A stretch of 64,000 bases of DNA from Paracoccaceae bacterium (GTDB lineage: Bacteria > Pseudomonadota > Alphaproteobacteria > Rhodobacterales > Rhodobacteraceae). The position numbers and the translations under genes were made by a program. This document shows positions 28,435 through 37,202 of this stretch, one piece after another. Below the pieces are notes generated by a model. It was not told the origin of the DNA and made no database searches. It was given only the letters and a program-made list of their open reading frames with translations. The stretch is from positions 1-64,000 of the forward strand of contig CANNIA010000016.1 of NCBI GenBank assembly GCA_947504705.1, given 5' to 3'. The number at the start of each line of letters is the position of its first letter. Position 1 is the first letter of the stretch.

Positions 28435-29382
28435 ATGACCCAACTGCCGATTCTGACCCTGACACTGAACCCCGCCCTCGACATGGCGACCGAGGTGCAC
28501 GAGATCGTTTCCGGCCATAAGCTGCGCTGCTCCGAACCCCTTCTCGATCCCGGCGGTGGCGGTTTGAACGTCAGCCGCGCGATCAAATCGCTGGGTGGTG
28601 ACAGCCTTGCGCTGGTCGCCATCGGCGGGCTGACCGGCGACCGTCTGGCCGGGCTGATTCGATCCGAAGGCGTCACTTTCCTGTCAATCCTTGGCCCAGG
28701 CGAGACGCGCCAATCCCTGACTGTGAAGGAAGAAGTGACGGGTAAACAGTTCCGCTTCATGCTCCCCGGCCCCGTCTGGGGCGAGGCAGAGCGGTCGCGC
28801 GTCTTCACCCTTCTCCGTGCCACCGCGCGCCCGGGCGGGATTTCGGTCATCTCGGGCAGCCAACCCCCCGGCGTGCCAGTTGATTTCCCGGCACAACTTG
28901 CGGGATCGATGCCCGAAAGCCGGGTCGTTCTGGATACTTCCGGCGCCACGCTGACCGAAGCCGTCCGCCGCCCGATCCCGGGCCTTGACGTGCTGCGCAT
29001 GGATGGTGAGGAAGGCGAGGCCTTGGCCGGTCACCCCTTGGAAACTCGTCAGGACACGGCCGATTTCGCCCAGTCGCTGGTCCGCGCCGGTGTGGCAAGG
29101 ACTGTGATCGTAGCGCGTGGAGCCGATGGCAATGTGCTGGCGACCGCCGATCACCGTCTGCATGCGGCTTCGGCGAAAGTGCGGGTCAAATCGACCGTGG
29201 GGGCAGGCGACAGTTTCGTCGCCGCCTTCGTGCTTGCCCTGTCGCGCGGCCAGTCTGACGCCGAGGCCTTGGCGCTTGGCTCGGCCGCAGCCTCGGCGGC
29301 CGTCACCACCGATGCGACCCAGCTTTGCAGGCCGGAAGACGTGATGCGGCTTCTGCCGGAATGCGCGGTCAGCAAGGTCTGA
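28435..29382 (+). CDS. pfkB: PfkB-family hexose(-phosphate) kinase, likely 6-phosphofructokinase II or 1-phosphofructokinase type
   Basis: 315 residues. N-terminal LTLTLNPALDMATEV and the DPGGGGLNVSRAIKSLGG substrate segment place it in the PfkB/FruK/LacC group. The catalytic base lies in STVGAGDSFVAAF. It phosphorylates a sugar phosphate with ATP; PfkB (F6P), FruK (F1P) and LacC (tagatose-6-P) cannot be separated by reading alone. No PTS genes are adjacent, which argues mildly for PfkB over FruK. It is monocistronic, facing nadE. Confidence 0.85.
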   Translation: MTQLPILTLTLNPALDMATEVHEIVSGHKLRCSEPLLDPGGGGLNVSRAIKSLGGDSLALVAIGGLTGDRLAGLIRSEGVTFLSILGPGETRQSLTVKEEVTGKQFRFMLPGPVWGEAERSRVFTLLRATARPGGISVISGSQPPGVPVDFPAQLAGSMPESRVVLDTSGATLTEAVRRPIPGLDVLRMDGEEGEALAGHPLETRQDTADFAQSLVRAGVARTVIVARGADGNVLATADHRLHAASAKVRVKSTVGAGDSFVAAFVLALSRGQSDAEALALGSAAASAAVTTDATQLCRPEDVMRLLPECAVSKV

Positions 29383-29461
29383 TCCGACCGCTCGACCCTC
29401 CCTTGCGGGCGGTCCTCGCTGGCTTTAGCGAAGAACGCCGGTCAGGGCTGATGAGCGGTGC

Positions 29462-31120
29462 TCAGCTCTCGTCGCGCCAGTGGTTGGCAACCGGATAGCG
29501 GCGATCCAGCCAGAACGCCTTTTGGGTCAACCTGACCCCCGGCGCTGCCTGGAAGCGCTTGTACTCGGCTATGTAGAGCAGGTTCTCGACCTTCTTCACT
29601 GTGGCTCGCTCAAAACCCAGCGCCACGATCTCGGCCACTGACATTTCCTTTTCCACCAGGCATTCGAGGATAACATCGAGCACCTCATAGGGCGGCAGGC
29701 TGTCGTCGTCGCGCTGGTTTGCGCGCAGTTCTGCACTTGGTGGCCGCGAAATGATGCGCTCCGGGATCACCTCGCCTGCGGGTCCCTTCATCCAGCTTCG
29801 GTGGTTCTCGTTCCGCCACTTGGCAGTCAGGAACATGCGCGTCTTATACATGTCCTTCACCGGGTTATAGCCGCCGTTCATGTCGCCGTAGATCGTGCAA
29901 TAGCCAACCGCCATCTCGGACTTGTTGCCCGTAGTCAAAAGCATTTCGCCGAACTTGTTCGACAGCGCCATCAGAAGCAGGCCCCGCAGCCGACTTTGGA
30001 TATTCTCCTCGGTGATCCCGGCTTCGGTGCCCGCGAAAAGGGGGGCCAAAGCCTCGCCCACCGCGCCCTGGGCGCCCGAGATCGGCACGGTGTCATACCG
30101 GCACCCCAGCGCCTTGGCCGCCGCAGTTGCCAGCTCCAGCGACTCTTGCGAGGTGAACTCCGATGGCAGCATCACGCAGCGCACGTTCTCCGGTCCTAAA
30201 GCATCGACCGCCATCGCAGCGACAATCGCGGAATCGATCCCGCCCGACAGGCCCAGCAAAGCCTTCTTGAACCCGGTCTTGCGCAGATAATCGCCCAAGG
30301 CCATCACACAGGCCCGATAATCCGCCTCGCCAATCGGGGGGATCTCGCAGATTTCACCGGGGTCCGCCGCCCAACCCTCGGCCCCACGGCGGAAGGTGAT
30401 CATCACCTCCGTCTCGTCGAATTGCGGCAGCTGCGCCATCAGCCGTCCGCCGGGGTTCAGCACCATGGAGGAACCGTCAAAGACCTGATCATCCTGCCCA
30501 CCGACCATGTTCAGATAGACCAGCGGCAAGCCGGTCTCGACCACGCGGCTGATCATCAGGTTCAGTCGCAGGTTCGGCTTGCCCCGGTGATAGGGCGAGC
30601 CATTGGGGATCAGCAGAATCTCCGCCCCGGTCTCGGCCAGCGTCTCGGCCACATCGGAGTGCCACGCGTCCTCGCAAATCGGCGTGCCGATTCGCACCCC
30701 CCGAACCACATAGGGCCCATGCACATCCGCCGAGGCAAACACCCGCTTTTCATCGAAGACCGCGTCATTCGGCAGATGGTGCTTTAGGATCCGGGCATGC
30801 ACCCGGCCGCCTTCCAGCACGTAATAGCCGTTGTAGAGCTTGCCACCGGCCCGCACTGGCCCGCCGATCCCCAAGGCGGGACCATCGGCACAATCGACCG
30901 CCAGCTTTTCAATCGCTGCAATCGCATCGCTGACGAAGGCAGGCTTCAGGATCAGATCCTGCGTCTGGTAGCCGGTCACGAACATCTCGGTCAGGGCAAC
31001 CATGTCGGCACCCTCTGCGCGGCCCTTTTCCCAGGCCAAACGCGCCCGTGCCGCATTGGCGGCAATCGCTCCCACGGTCGGGTTCAGTTGCGCCAGCATC
31101 AGTTTGATCACGTCGCCCAT
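29462..31120 (-). CDS. nadE: Glutamine-dependent NAD+ synthetase
   Basis: 552 residues from ATG 31120: an N-terminal nitrilase-type glutaminase domain (about 1-255; Glu in ALTEMFVTGY, Lys in LKHHLPN, Cys in GTPICEDAWH) and a C-terminal ATP-pyrophosphatase synthetase domain with the P-loop GLSGGIDSAIVAA. It amidates nicotinic acid adenine dinucleotide to NAD+, channelling ammonia from glutamine. The upstream in-frame start at 31165 was rejected because the domain begins at the chosen Met. It is monocistronic. Confidence 0.96.
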   Translation of the reverse strand: MGDVIKLMLAQLNPTVGAIAANAARARLAWEKGRAEGADMVALTEMFVTGYQTQDLILKPAFVSDAIAAIEKLAVDCADGPALGIGGPVRAGGKLYNGYYVLEGGRVHARILKHHLPNDAVFDEKRVFASADVHGPYVVRGVRIGTPICEDAWHSDVAETLAETGAEILLIPNGSPYHRGKPNLRLNLMISRVVETGLPLVYLNMVGGQDDQVFDGSSMVLNPGGRLMAQLPQFDETEVMITFRRGAEGWAADPGEICEIPPIGEADYRACVMALGDYLRKTGFKKALLGLSGGIDSAIVAAMAVDALGPENVRCVMLPSEFTSQESLELATAAAKALGCRYDTVPISGAQGAVGEALAPLFAGTEAGITEENIQSRLRGLLLMALSNKFGEMLLTTGNKSEMAVGYCTIYGDMNGGYNPVKDMYKTRMFLTAKWRNENHRSWMKGPAGEVIPERIISRPPSAELRANQRDDDSLPPYEVLDVILECLVEKEMSVAEIVALGFERATVKKVENLLYIAEYKRFQAAPGVRLTQKAFWLDRRYPVANHWRDES

Positions 31121-31255
31121 CGCGGCCTCCTTCTCACATCGCCCCCTTCTAGCAGGTTGCACCACAAGGGAAAGTGCAAGGCCCGGTGACCGTCATCGCT
31201 TGTCACGCACCGGCCACGCGCATACCTTTTGGGCCGATCTTCCAAGGATTCGCCC

Positions 31256-32716
31256 ATGCGCCTCGTGACCAGTGCCCTTGTCATCCTGTTGGCTGTCCCG
31301 GCCCTTTCTCTTTCGGCCTTGGCCCAGGATGGAGAGATCATCACCAAGCAATACGATGACGGCTCGGTCTATGAAGGCACGTTCAAGGACGGTCGCCAGC
31401 ACGGCACCGGGACCTACCGGTTGCCCTCAGGCTTTGAATACACCGGCGAATGGGTCGAGGGCGAGATTACCGGCCAAGGCACCGCCCGCTATCCCAACGG
31501 CTCGGTCTATGTCGGGACGTTTCTGAAGGGCCGACCTGAGGGTAAGGGCATGATGACATCGTCCGATGGCAGCACCTATGAAGGCGACTGGGTCAATGCC
31601 GAGATGACGGGGGCGGGGGTGTCGATCCTGCCCAATGGCTCGATCTACGAAGGCAGCTTCGTCAACGGTGCCCTAAACGGCAAAGGCACCCTGACGACCT
31701 CCGCGGGCTATAGTTATGAGGGCGACTGGGTGATTGGCGTCAAAGAGGGGATTGGGAAAATCACCTCACCCGACGGTGCTATCTATGAAGGTGCCATGCT
31801 CAAGGGGATGCGCTCTGGCAAGGGGGTTCTGAAAGCACCGGACGGGCTGACCTACGAGGGCGACTGGGCCGACGGGCAGATGACGGGCGAGGGCAAGCTG
31901 ATCCAGCCCAACGGCGACAGCTATGACGGCAGCTTCGTGGGCGGCCTGCGCGAAGGGGAAGGCACGCTGCTGCACAAGGGCGGCGATGTCTATATTGGCC
32001 ACTGGAAAGCCGACCGCCGCCATGGCCAGGGGATATTCAGCGCCGCCGACGGGTTTCGCTATGAAGGGTCCTGGGTCGACGGGCGGATGACCGGCACCGG
32101 CTCGATCACCTATCCCGACGGTTCGGTCTATGTCGGCGCGATGAAGGATGATCAGCCGCAGGGCAAAGGCGCGATCACATATCCCGATGGCTCGACATAT
32201 GAAGGCGACTGGGAGGCTGGCGTGATGAACGGCACGGGCCGTGCGACCTATGCCGACGGCCGGGTCTATGAGGGCGCGGTCCGTGGTGGGCTGCCGGATG
32301 GCGTGGGCACGATGACAGACCCCGGTGGCTATCGCTATGACGGCGACTGGGTTGACGGCCAGCGGCAGGGCGTAGGGGCCGCGAGTTTTGCTGACGGCAG
32401 CACCTACAAAGGCACGTTCAAGGCGGGGCTTCGGGATGGCGACGGCGAATTTTCGACGACGGACGGCTTTCGCTATGTCGGCCATTGGGTTGGGGGTGTG
32501 ATCGAGGGCAAGGGGGACGCGACCTATCCGTCGGGCGATGTCTATTCCGGCCACTTCGTTGCGGGTATCCGCGAAGGCGAGGGAACGCTGACCTATGCGT
32601 CAGGCGAAGTCGCCATCGGCATATGGAAGAACGGCATCTTGACCGCCCCAGTCGCACCTTCGACCGAGGCCCCGACCGAACCTGCACCGGCACCCGATGC
32701 GCCCACCAGCCCCTGA
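31256..32716 (+). CDS. Exported protein of 19 tandem MORN repeats
   Basis: 486 residues from ATG 31256 (AAGGA upstream), with a signal peptide (cleavage after ALA, about 23). After a short lead, 19 MORN-type repeats of 23 residues run to about residue 460, each of the form Y-x-G-x-[WFMV] followed by G-x-G and a DG or NG turn. The tail is Ala/Pro/Thr-rich. Residues alternate between W and a smaller or other hydrophobic residue at the fifth position of successive repeats, with one phase slip in the middle (repeats 10-11). MORN repeats form an extended beta hairpin stack that binds lipids or proteins. With a signal peptide it would act in the periplasm or at the outer membrane. No neighbour suggests a partner. 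Confidence 0.88.
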   Translation: MRLVTSALVILLAVPALSLSALAQDGEIITKQYDDGSVYEGTFKDGRQHGTGTYRLPSGFEYTGEWVEGEITGQGTARYPNGSVYVGTFLKGRPEGKGMMTSSDGSTYEGDWVNAEMTGAGVSILPNGSIYEGSFVNGALNGKGTLTTSAGYSYEGDWVIGVKEGIGKITSPDGAIYEGAMLKGMRSGKGVLKAPDGLTYEGDWADGQMTGEGKLIQPNGDSYDGSFVGGLREGEGTLLHKGGDVYIGHWKADRRHGQGIFSAADGFRYEGSWVDGRMTGTGSITYPDGSVYVGAMKDDQPQGKGAITYPDGSTYEGDWEAGVMNGTGRATYADGRVYEGAVRGGLPDGVGTMTDPGGYRYDGDWVDGQRQGVGAASFADGSTYKGTFKAGLRDGDGEFSTTDGFRYVGHWVGGVIEGKGDATYPSGDVYSGHFVAGIREGEGTLTYASGEVAIGIWKNGILTAPVAPSTEAPTEPAPAPDAPTSP

Positions 32717-32940
32717 GGTTTATTGGCTGGGCAGGCTACGGATTGCGCTCTCGCTCCCAGCCATTAGTGTGGCCGACCTCCTTGCCGACGTGCTGGCTGC
32801 GTCGGGGACTAAAGCAGGTTGAGGACGCAGCGCACGCGGCGCTTGCCCAACCCAAACAAACTGCCGTTAGACCGACGGACTCTTGCGATGAACGGTGGCA
32901 CCCGGCGTGGCAACCTGCACCTAGTACCTCTGGTCCGAAA

Positions 32941-33978
32941 CTAGGACACTACAGCCCTCGACGATTGCTTGCTTGCAGCGGTGGGCAATTCCTCGGGCGC
33001 AAGATGGCACGACAGGCTATGGCCCTTTGCCAACCCGATAAGCAGTGGCCGGGTGACATCGCAAAGTCCCGGAATCCTCCTGGGGCAGCGCGACTGGAAT
33101 ATGCATCCCTTTGGTCGGTCCGAGGTCAATGGCAGGGGGACCACTTGCCCTTCTTCGATCAGCGGCTCGCCGGCCATGATGGTCGGGACCGACGACAAAA
33201 GTGCAGCGGTATAGGGATGGTGCGGACCCGAGAAGACCTCTTGAGCCGGTCCAATTTCAAGGATTTCGCCAATCTACATCACCGCGATGGGGTAAAACAG
33301 GTACAACACATCGATTTCGCCCTGAAGCTTGTCGCCCATGTACATCACCGCGATGAGGTCCAACAGGTACCGGACGATGCCAAGATCCTGGAAAATCAGG
33401 ATATAGCTGACCTGTTTGGTGGCCTGAAACTCGGCCAAAAGGTTCAGAACGGCGGCCTGAACCGAAACATCCAGCGCCAAGGTCAACTCGCAACAGATCA
33501 GCATCTTTGGGTCGCTGGCAAAGGCGCGCGCAATAGCGACCCGCTGCTTCGGACCACCGTACAGTTGACGACCAATAACAGAAAGGTGGGGGTAGTGGCG
33601 AGCTTTGCCCTGTCCTTACTGCGCCCCGCCTGCGGCAAGCAGCGCAAGAGGCTGGCCGTACAGGGGTGGCGGGGGTTTGAGACGACCTCCTCGGTTCGGG
33701 CCTCTTCCACCAGCCGACCGGCATAGAGGACGCTCTCTCGGTCGCACTTACGGGCAACGACCGCCAGATTGCGGCTGATGAACAGGATCGCGGTGGAAAG
33801 CTCGCGCCGCAAATGCTGGGTCAGGCTCAACACCTCGGCCTCGACCGTGGCAAAAAGGCCTGTGGCGGGTTCGTCCAGCACCAAAGGCGCAGGGTTCGCG
33901 GCAATCGCCATCGCGGTGGCGACACGCTGCTGCATGCCGCCCGACAATTGATGCGGATAACGTTCCGCAAGCCGAAAA
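32941..33978 (-). pseudogene. Collapsed remnants of two peptide-type ABC ATPases (Dpp/Opp D and F-like)
   Basis: On the minus strand the C-terminal half of one ATPase (AERYPHQLSGGMQQRVATA, then VLDEPATGL and a NPRHP segment) runs into the C-terminal half of a second (PKQRVAIARAFASDPK, ALDVSVQAAVLNLL, then the oligopeptide tail RCPRRIPGLCDV and GHSLSCHLAP). Both Walker A halves are missing. In the second copy the signature has become LYGGP, the Walker B acidic pair reads CE, and the switch histidine is Gln in IFQDLG. A 66-bp in-frame tandem duplication (30-bp matches at 33275-33304 and 33341-33370) brings in a stop codon. The 224 bases up to the MORN gene hold nothing recognisable. Confidence 0.8.
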
Positions 33979-34457
33979 AACTCAGCGTGGCGACGGTGAA
34001 GATCGCATGGCCCAGCCGTACAATGGCCTCGGCAAGGATCGGCGGCAGTACATTCGGTAGTATCTCGACAAACAGAATGTAGGTGGTACTTTCGCGGCGC
34101 AATTCCGCTGCGGTTACATAGTCCAGCCCAACCTCAGCCAAGACCGCCGAACGCACGGTTCGGGCGATGGTCGGGGCAAAGCTGAACGCGATGACTACCA
34201 GCACCGTGACAGTCGAGGTGCCAAGGGCGGTCAGGGCCAAACCAATGGTCGGTCGAGTGAGACAGCAGCGAGTTCTGCTGATCGTTTGCAACGGCTGCAT
34301 AGGGTACCACAATGGGTCCAGACAAGGCGCAGCCCACGCAGAACAGCACAATCACCGGTGCACAGATGAATGTCGCAGTCCTTGCAAGCAAGCGAAGGTC
34401 GTCGCGCCAGTCGTGATCCGGGACGGTGCTTTACAGCGGTTGGGGCTGATTGGTCAT
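33970..34457 (-). pseudogene. Remnant of a DppC/OppC-type ABC permease
   Basis: It starts at ATG 34457 with a strong GGAGG site, but codon 9 is TAA (MTNQPQPL-stop). Downstream, other frames continue a DppC-type protein: a membrane helix (CAPVIVLFCVGCALSGPIVV), the SLLSHSTDHWFG segment, and after another shift VVIAFSFAPTIARTVRSAVL and LPPILAEAIVRLGHAIF. It breaks off at LSFFGL near 33975, directly joined to ATPase sequence, so the end of this gene and the start of the next were deleted together. The 250 bases between it and the M24 gene hold no intact gene. Confidence 0.78.
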
Positions 34458-34709
34458 TCCCTGCCTCCAAACCGGATGCGCGGCTTAAGTCTGGCTCAAT
34501 GCAAGTCCGCCAGAAGCGTCGTCTGCGCGGTCAAAGTCATAAACCTAGCCCACAGCCTCTGCGGCCCCAGCGAAGTAGGTCAAGAGGTCGATTATTGACC
34601 TTCATGCGTCTCTCTCCTGACTGGGGCTACTTATCCTTGCGCAGGTCCAGTTCTACCCTTGAGTGGTGCGTTCCCATATTGACCAGTTGCGTTTGGGATC
34701 GGCAAGGCG

Positions 34710-35960
34710 TCAGGAAACTGTCTCCCACGGGAAACTGTCCAACCGTTCGAACCCGGTCGCAGTGATCAGAACCTGCGTTTCTAGCTTGATGCTTTCACTT
34801 CCCGCCTCGGCAATCAAGCTTTCCACACAGATCACCATTCCCTCTTCGAACCATCCGCCGTGATTTGAGGCAAAGTCTGGGTGCAGCGCGACAACTGGCC
34901 ATTCATCGGCCATACCCACACCATGGGCCGCAAGCGAATAGCGATAGGGCTGATAGCGTTCCGGAATCTGCCAGGACCGGGCGTTGAACTCGGTAAAGGA
35001 CAGACCGGGCCGCAACAACGCCATGTTGTGGTTGATCTGATCAAGCGCAGCGGAATAGAGGCCCCGCTGCAACGGTGTCATCGGCACATAGCCGCAGGTC
35101 CAACTGCGCGACAGATCGGCGCAATAGCCATAGGGACCGATCATGTCGGTATCGAACGAAATCATCTCGCCCGCCCGGCAAACCCGGTCGCCGCATTCGG
35201 CATACCAGGGGTTGGTGTGATCGCCACAGGTCAACAGCTTGGTCTCCAGCCAGTCGCCACCCGAGCGGGCGTTTTCGAAATGCAGATGCGCCCAAAGCTC
35301 GCGCTCGGTTACGCCGGGAACGGAATGCTCATAGATTCGTGCCATACCCGCCTCACAGACGCGGATCGTCCAGCGCATCAAGTCGATCTCTTCGGGTGAT
35401 TTGATCGAACGGGCGGTTTCGGTCAGGGGCGTGCCGTCGATGACGCTCAGGCCAAGGCCGGTCAAGACATGCAAACCGGGCAATTCCAACTTGTCGCAGG
35501 CCAGTCGATTGTTGCCAGCGCCGTGTTCTCGTATCAGATCGGCAATCTCGGCCGCCCAGCGATTGACGCGGAGTTCCGCCTGATCGCCCGCCGCCATGAA
35601 CATCCAGGTGGTCGCAAGGCGCAGCTCGTCGATGGTTTCCAGACCCGCGCAAAGATGCTCACAGCCCTTGAACTCGAACATGATCGCCGGACCTTCGGCG
35701 AAGATCAGGGCGTAACGCATGGGATTGTGCAGGGTCCAGACCTGCATGTTGGAACAATCCAGCGCATAGCGGATGTTGACCGGGTCATAAAGCAAGGCCG
35801 CCGCACAGTCGTTGTCGCGCAATAGCTTGCGAATGCGCGACAGCCGATAGCGGCGGGCCGCTTTCAGACCGCTTTCGGGCACCGGGCTTCGAAGCGGCTT
35901 GTCGGCCCCTTCGGCATTCAGGTAGGTCAGTTTACGTTCGTCCTTGAACGGTGTGTCCAT
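34710..35960 (-). CDS. dddP: M24-family enzyme resembling DMSP lyase DddP
   Basis: 416 residues from ATG 35960. The M24 'pita-bread' fold usually holds peptidases, but this sequence follows the DddP subgroup: NIRYALDCSNMQVWTLHN near residue 63 and FDTDMIGPYGYCADLSRSW near 269. Candidate metal and catalytic residues are Asp270, Asp272, Asp282, His346, Asp352, Glu380 and Glu394, plus Tyr341. From memory, RlDddP uses Asp295/297/307, Tyr366, His371, Asp377, Glu406 and Glu421; a constant offset of 25 matches the first six exactly, and the last two are off by one or two. DddP splits DMSP into dimethyl sulfide and acrylate. A related but different M24 lyase or hydrolase remains possible. An oxygenase gene lies upstream in the same direction; a decayed peptide-type ABC transporter lies downstream. 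Confidence 0.65.
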   Translation of the reverse strand: MDTPFKDERKLTYLNAEGADKPLRSPVPESGLKAARRYRLSRIRKLLRDNDCAAALLYDPVNIRYALDCSNMQVWTLHNPMRYALIFAEGPAIMFEFKGCEHLCAGLETIDELRLATTWMFMAAGDQAELRVNRWAAEIADLIREHGAGNNRLACDKLELPGLHVLTGLGLSVIDGTPLTETARSIKSPEEIDLMRWTIRVCEAGMARIYEHSVPGVTERELWAHLHFENARSGGDWLETKLLTCGDHTNPWYAECGDRVCRAGEMISFDTDMIGPYGYCADLSRSWTCGYVPMTPLQRGLYSAALDQINHNMALLRPGLSFTEFNARSWQIPERYQPYRYSLAAHGVGMADEWPVVALHPDFASNHGGWFEEGMVICVESLIAEAGSESIKLETQVLITATGFERLDSFPWETVS

Positions 35961-36078
35961 CACATTGGCTTTCCTGTCAAAACGCCACCCGTCCGGCGAC
36001 TGTGATACCACGCGAGGTCTACCGCCGTGCCCTCGCAGTCCAAAGGCGCCGACGGACCGTGGCTATTGTGTCACGAAT

Positions 36079-36867
36079 TCAGGCCGCACGACCGTAAAAC
36101 CCGACTTGCTCTTCCTTGGTGAAACGAACACCGGGGCGTTCGTAATACGAGAAGACAGCAATGAAGCGGTCTTGCGGGCCCTTGCACTTGGTCACCTTGT
36201 GCAGGGTGTTCTTGCCCTTGAACACGTTCAGCGTGCCCGCCTTCAGGAAATGCGACTTGACCTCGGGGTCCTTACCTTCCAGCACGCGGGCCACGCCGTC
36301 AAAATTGGGATTGCTATCGCTGCGCAGGTCGGTTCGGTACAGGAACTCGCCGCCCCCCGAGGGCTCTTGCAACAGCAGGGTCGTCGTGAATTCGGACCGG
36401 TCGAAATGCCAGTTCAGCGCCTCACCCTCGCCGTAGCGCATGATGTTCATCCGCGCCAAGGGGTCGGCCATCGTGAACAGCGCCGACTTGTCCATGGTTG
36501 CGGCCAGGAAAACTGCCATTTGCGGCCAAGAGTAGACCCAGTCGATCACCGTCTGCTCCAACTGATCTCCGCAAACCGTGTGGTTGATCGTGTCGACCAT
36601 CTGCAAGGCCGGATGATCCGGCGCGAGGCCCGGCACTTCCTTGCGGAAATAGATATTGTGGTGGCGTTTGTGCAGGAACGACAACCGCTCCATAATCGGG
36701 CCAACTTCAGCCATCGCCTTGGCAATGGCTTGGGGGCGCATCAAGCCTTCAAGGTTGAACATGCCCTCCGCCGCTAGACCTGCTTTGCAGCGAGCAACCA
36801 GATCAAGCCAGCCAGTCGAACCGGGCCGGTCAAGCGGAAAACGGTCCAAGTCAAGAATGTCGTGCAT
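36079..36867 (-). CDS. 2-oxoglutarate/Fe(II)-dependent oxygenase family protein
   Basis: 262 residues from ATG 36867 (AAGGA upstream). Iron ligands His154 and Asp156 in NWHFDRSEF and His223 in NTLHKVT are followed by a basic residue, Arg234 (QDRFIAVFSY), for 2-oxoglutarate. The double-stranded beta-helix core thus covers about 145-245, with a helical N-terminus. No signal peptide. It belongs to an unnamed group common in marine Rhodobacterales; the substrate is unknown. The DddP-like gene follows after 118 bases on the same strand, so the two may be co-expressed. It is divergent from a GcvA-type LysR regulator. Confidence 0.8.
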   Translation of the reverse strand: MHDILDLDRFPLDRPGSTGWLDLVARCKAGLAAEGMFNLEGLMRPQAIAKAMAEVGPIMERLSFLHKRHHNIYFRKEVPGLAPDHPALQMVDTINHTVCGDQLEQTVIDWVYSWPQMAVFLAATMDKSALFTMADPLARMNIMRYGEGEALNWHFDRSEFTTTLLLQEPSGGGEFLYRTDLRSDSNPNFDGVARVLEGKDPEVKSHFLKAGTLNVFKGKNTLHKVTKCKGPQDRFIAVFSYYERPGVRFTKEEQVGFYGRAA

Positions 36868-36941
36868 GTGTAGTCCTTGTTTGCCGAAAGTGGACACCTG
36901 CCGCTTAAGCTGGTCAAATCCGTCCCGTTGATCAAGGTGGC

Positions 36942-36966
36942 AAAAACTTAGTCTGAGATAGTTTTT
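36942..36966. promoter_or_regulatory. Candidate LysR operator in a divergent intergenic region
   Basis: The 335 bases between the oxygenase and the divergent LysR gene contain AAAAACT at 36942-36948 and its exact complement AGTTTTT at 36960-36966, an AT-rich palindrome with an 11-base centre. Its shape and its place about 75 bases upstream of the oxygenase start fit a LysR-type binding site. Nothing else in this intergenic stretch is recognisable. Confidence 0.4.
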
Positions 36967-37202
36967 ATTAGCCGGAAGCCACCAGCATGATCGCAAAGCG
37001 GCTAGAGACAACCTGCCACGACCATGTCATGTCTCCCGCATGAAATAGCAGGTAAGTTTCAGAAATGCGTCCTGGTCGCGGGCCTCCACGACGGCTCATC
37101 TTGGTTCTCCGGAGTTCAGGGTTGCCAGTCGAGGGTAGTCGGCGGCTTTACTTTCGCCGCGGGTCAGGGCAAAGGCAAATTAGAAAACCTAAGGCAACGC
37201 CG

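Noticed and set aside
31300-32640. Regular 69-bp repetition considered as a CRISPR array or satellite
   Set aside because: The repetition is the coding periodicity of MORN repeats; there are no spacers and the units vary at third codon positions.
32485-33726. 413-codon plus-strand frame across the end of the MORN gene and the decayed ABC region
   Set aside because: It has no domain and starts inside the MORN gene; ABC-transporter homology is on the other strand.
33498-33947. Possible intact short ABC ATPase gene
   Set aside because: It begins at the signature motif with no Walker A and runs into out-of-frame sequence, so it is part of the pseudogene tract.
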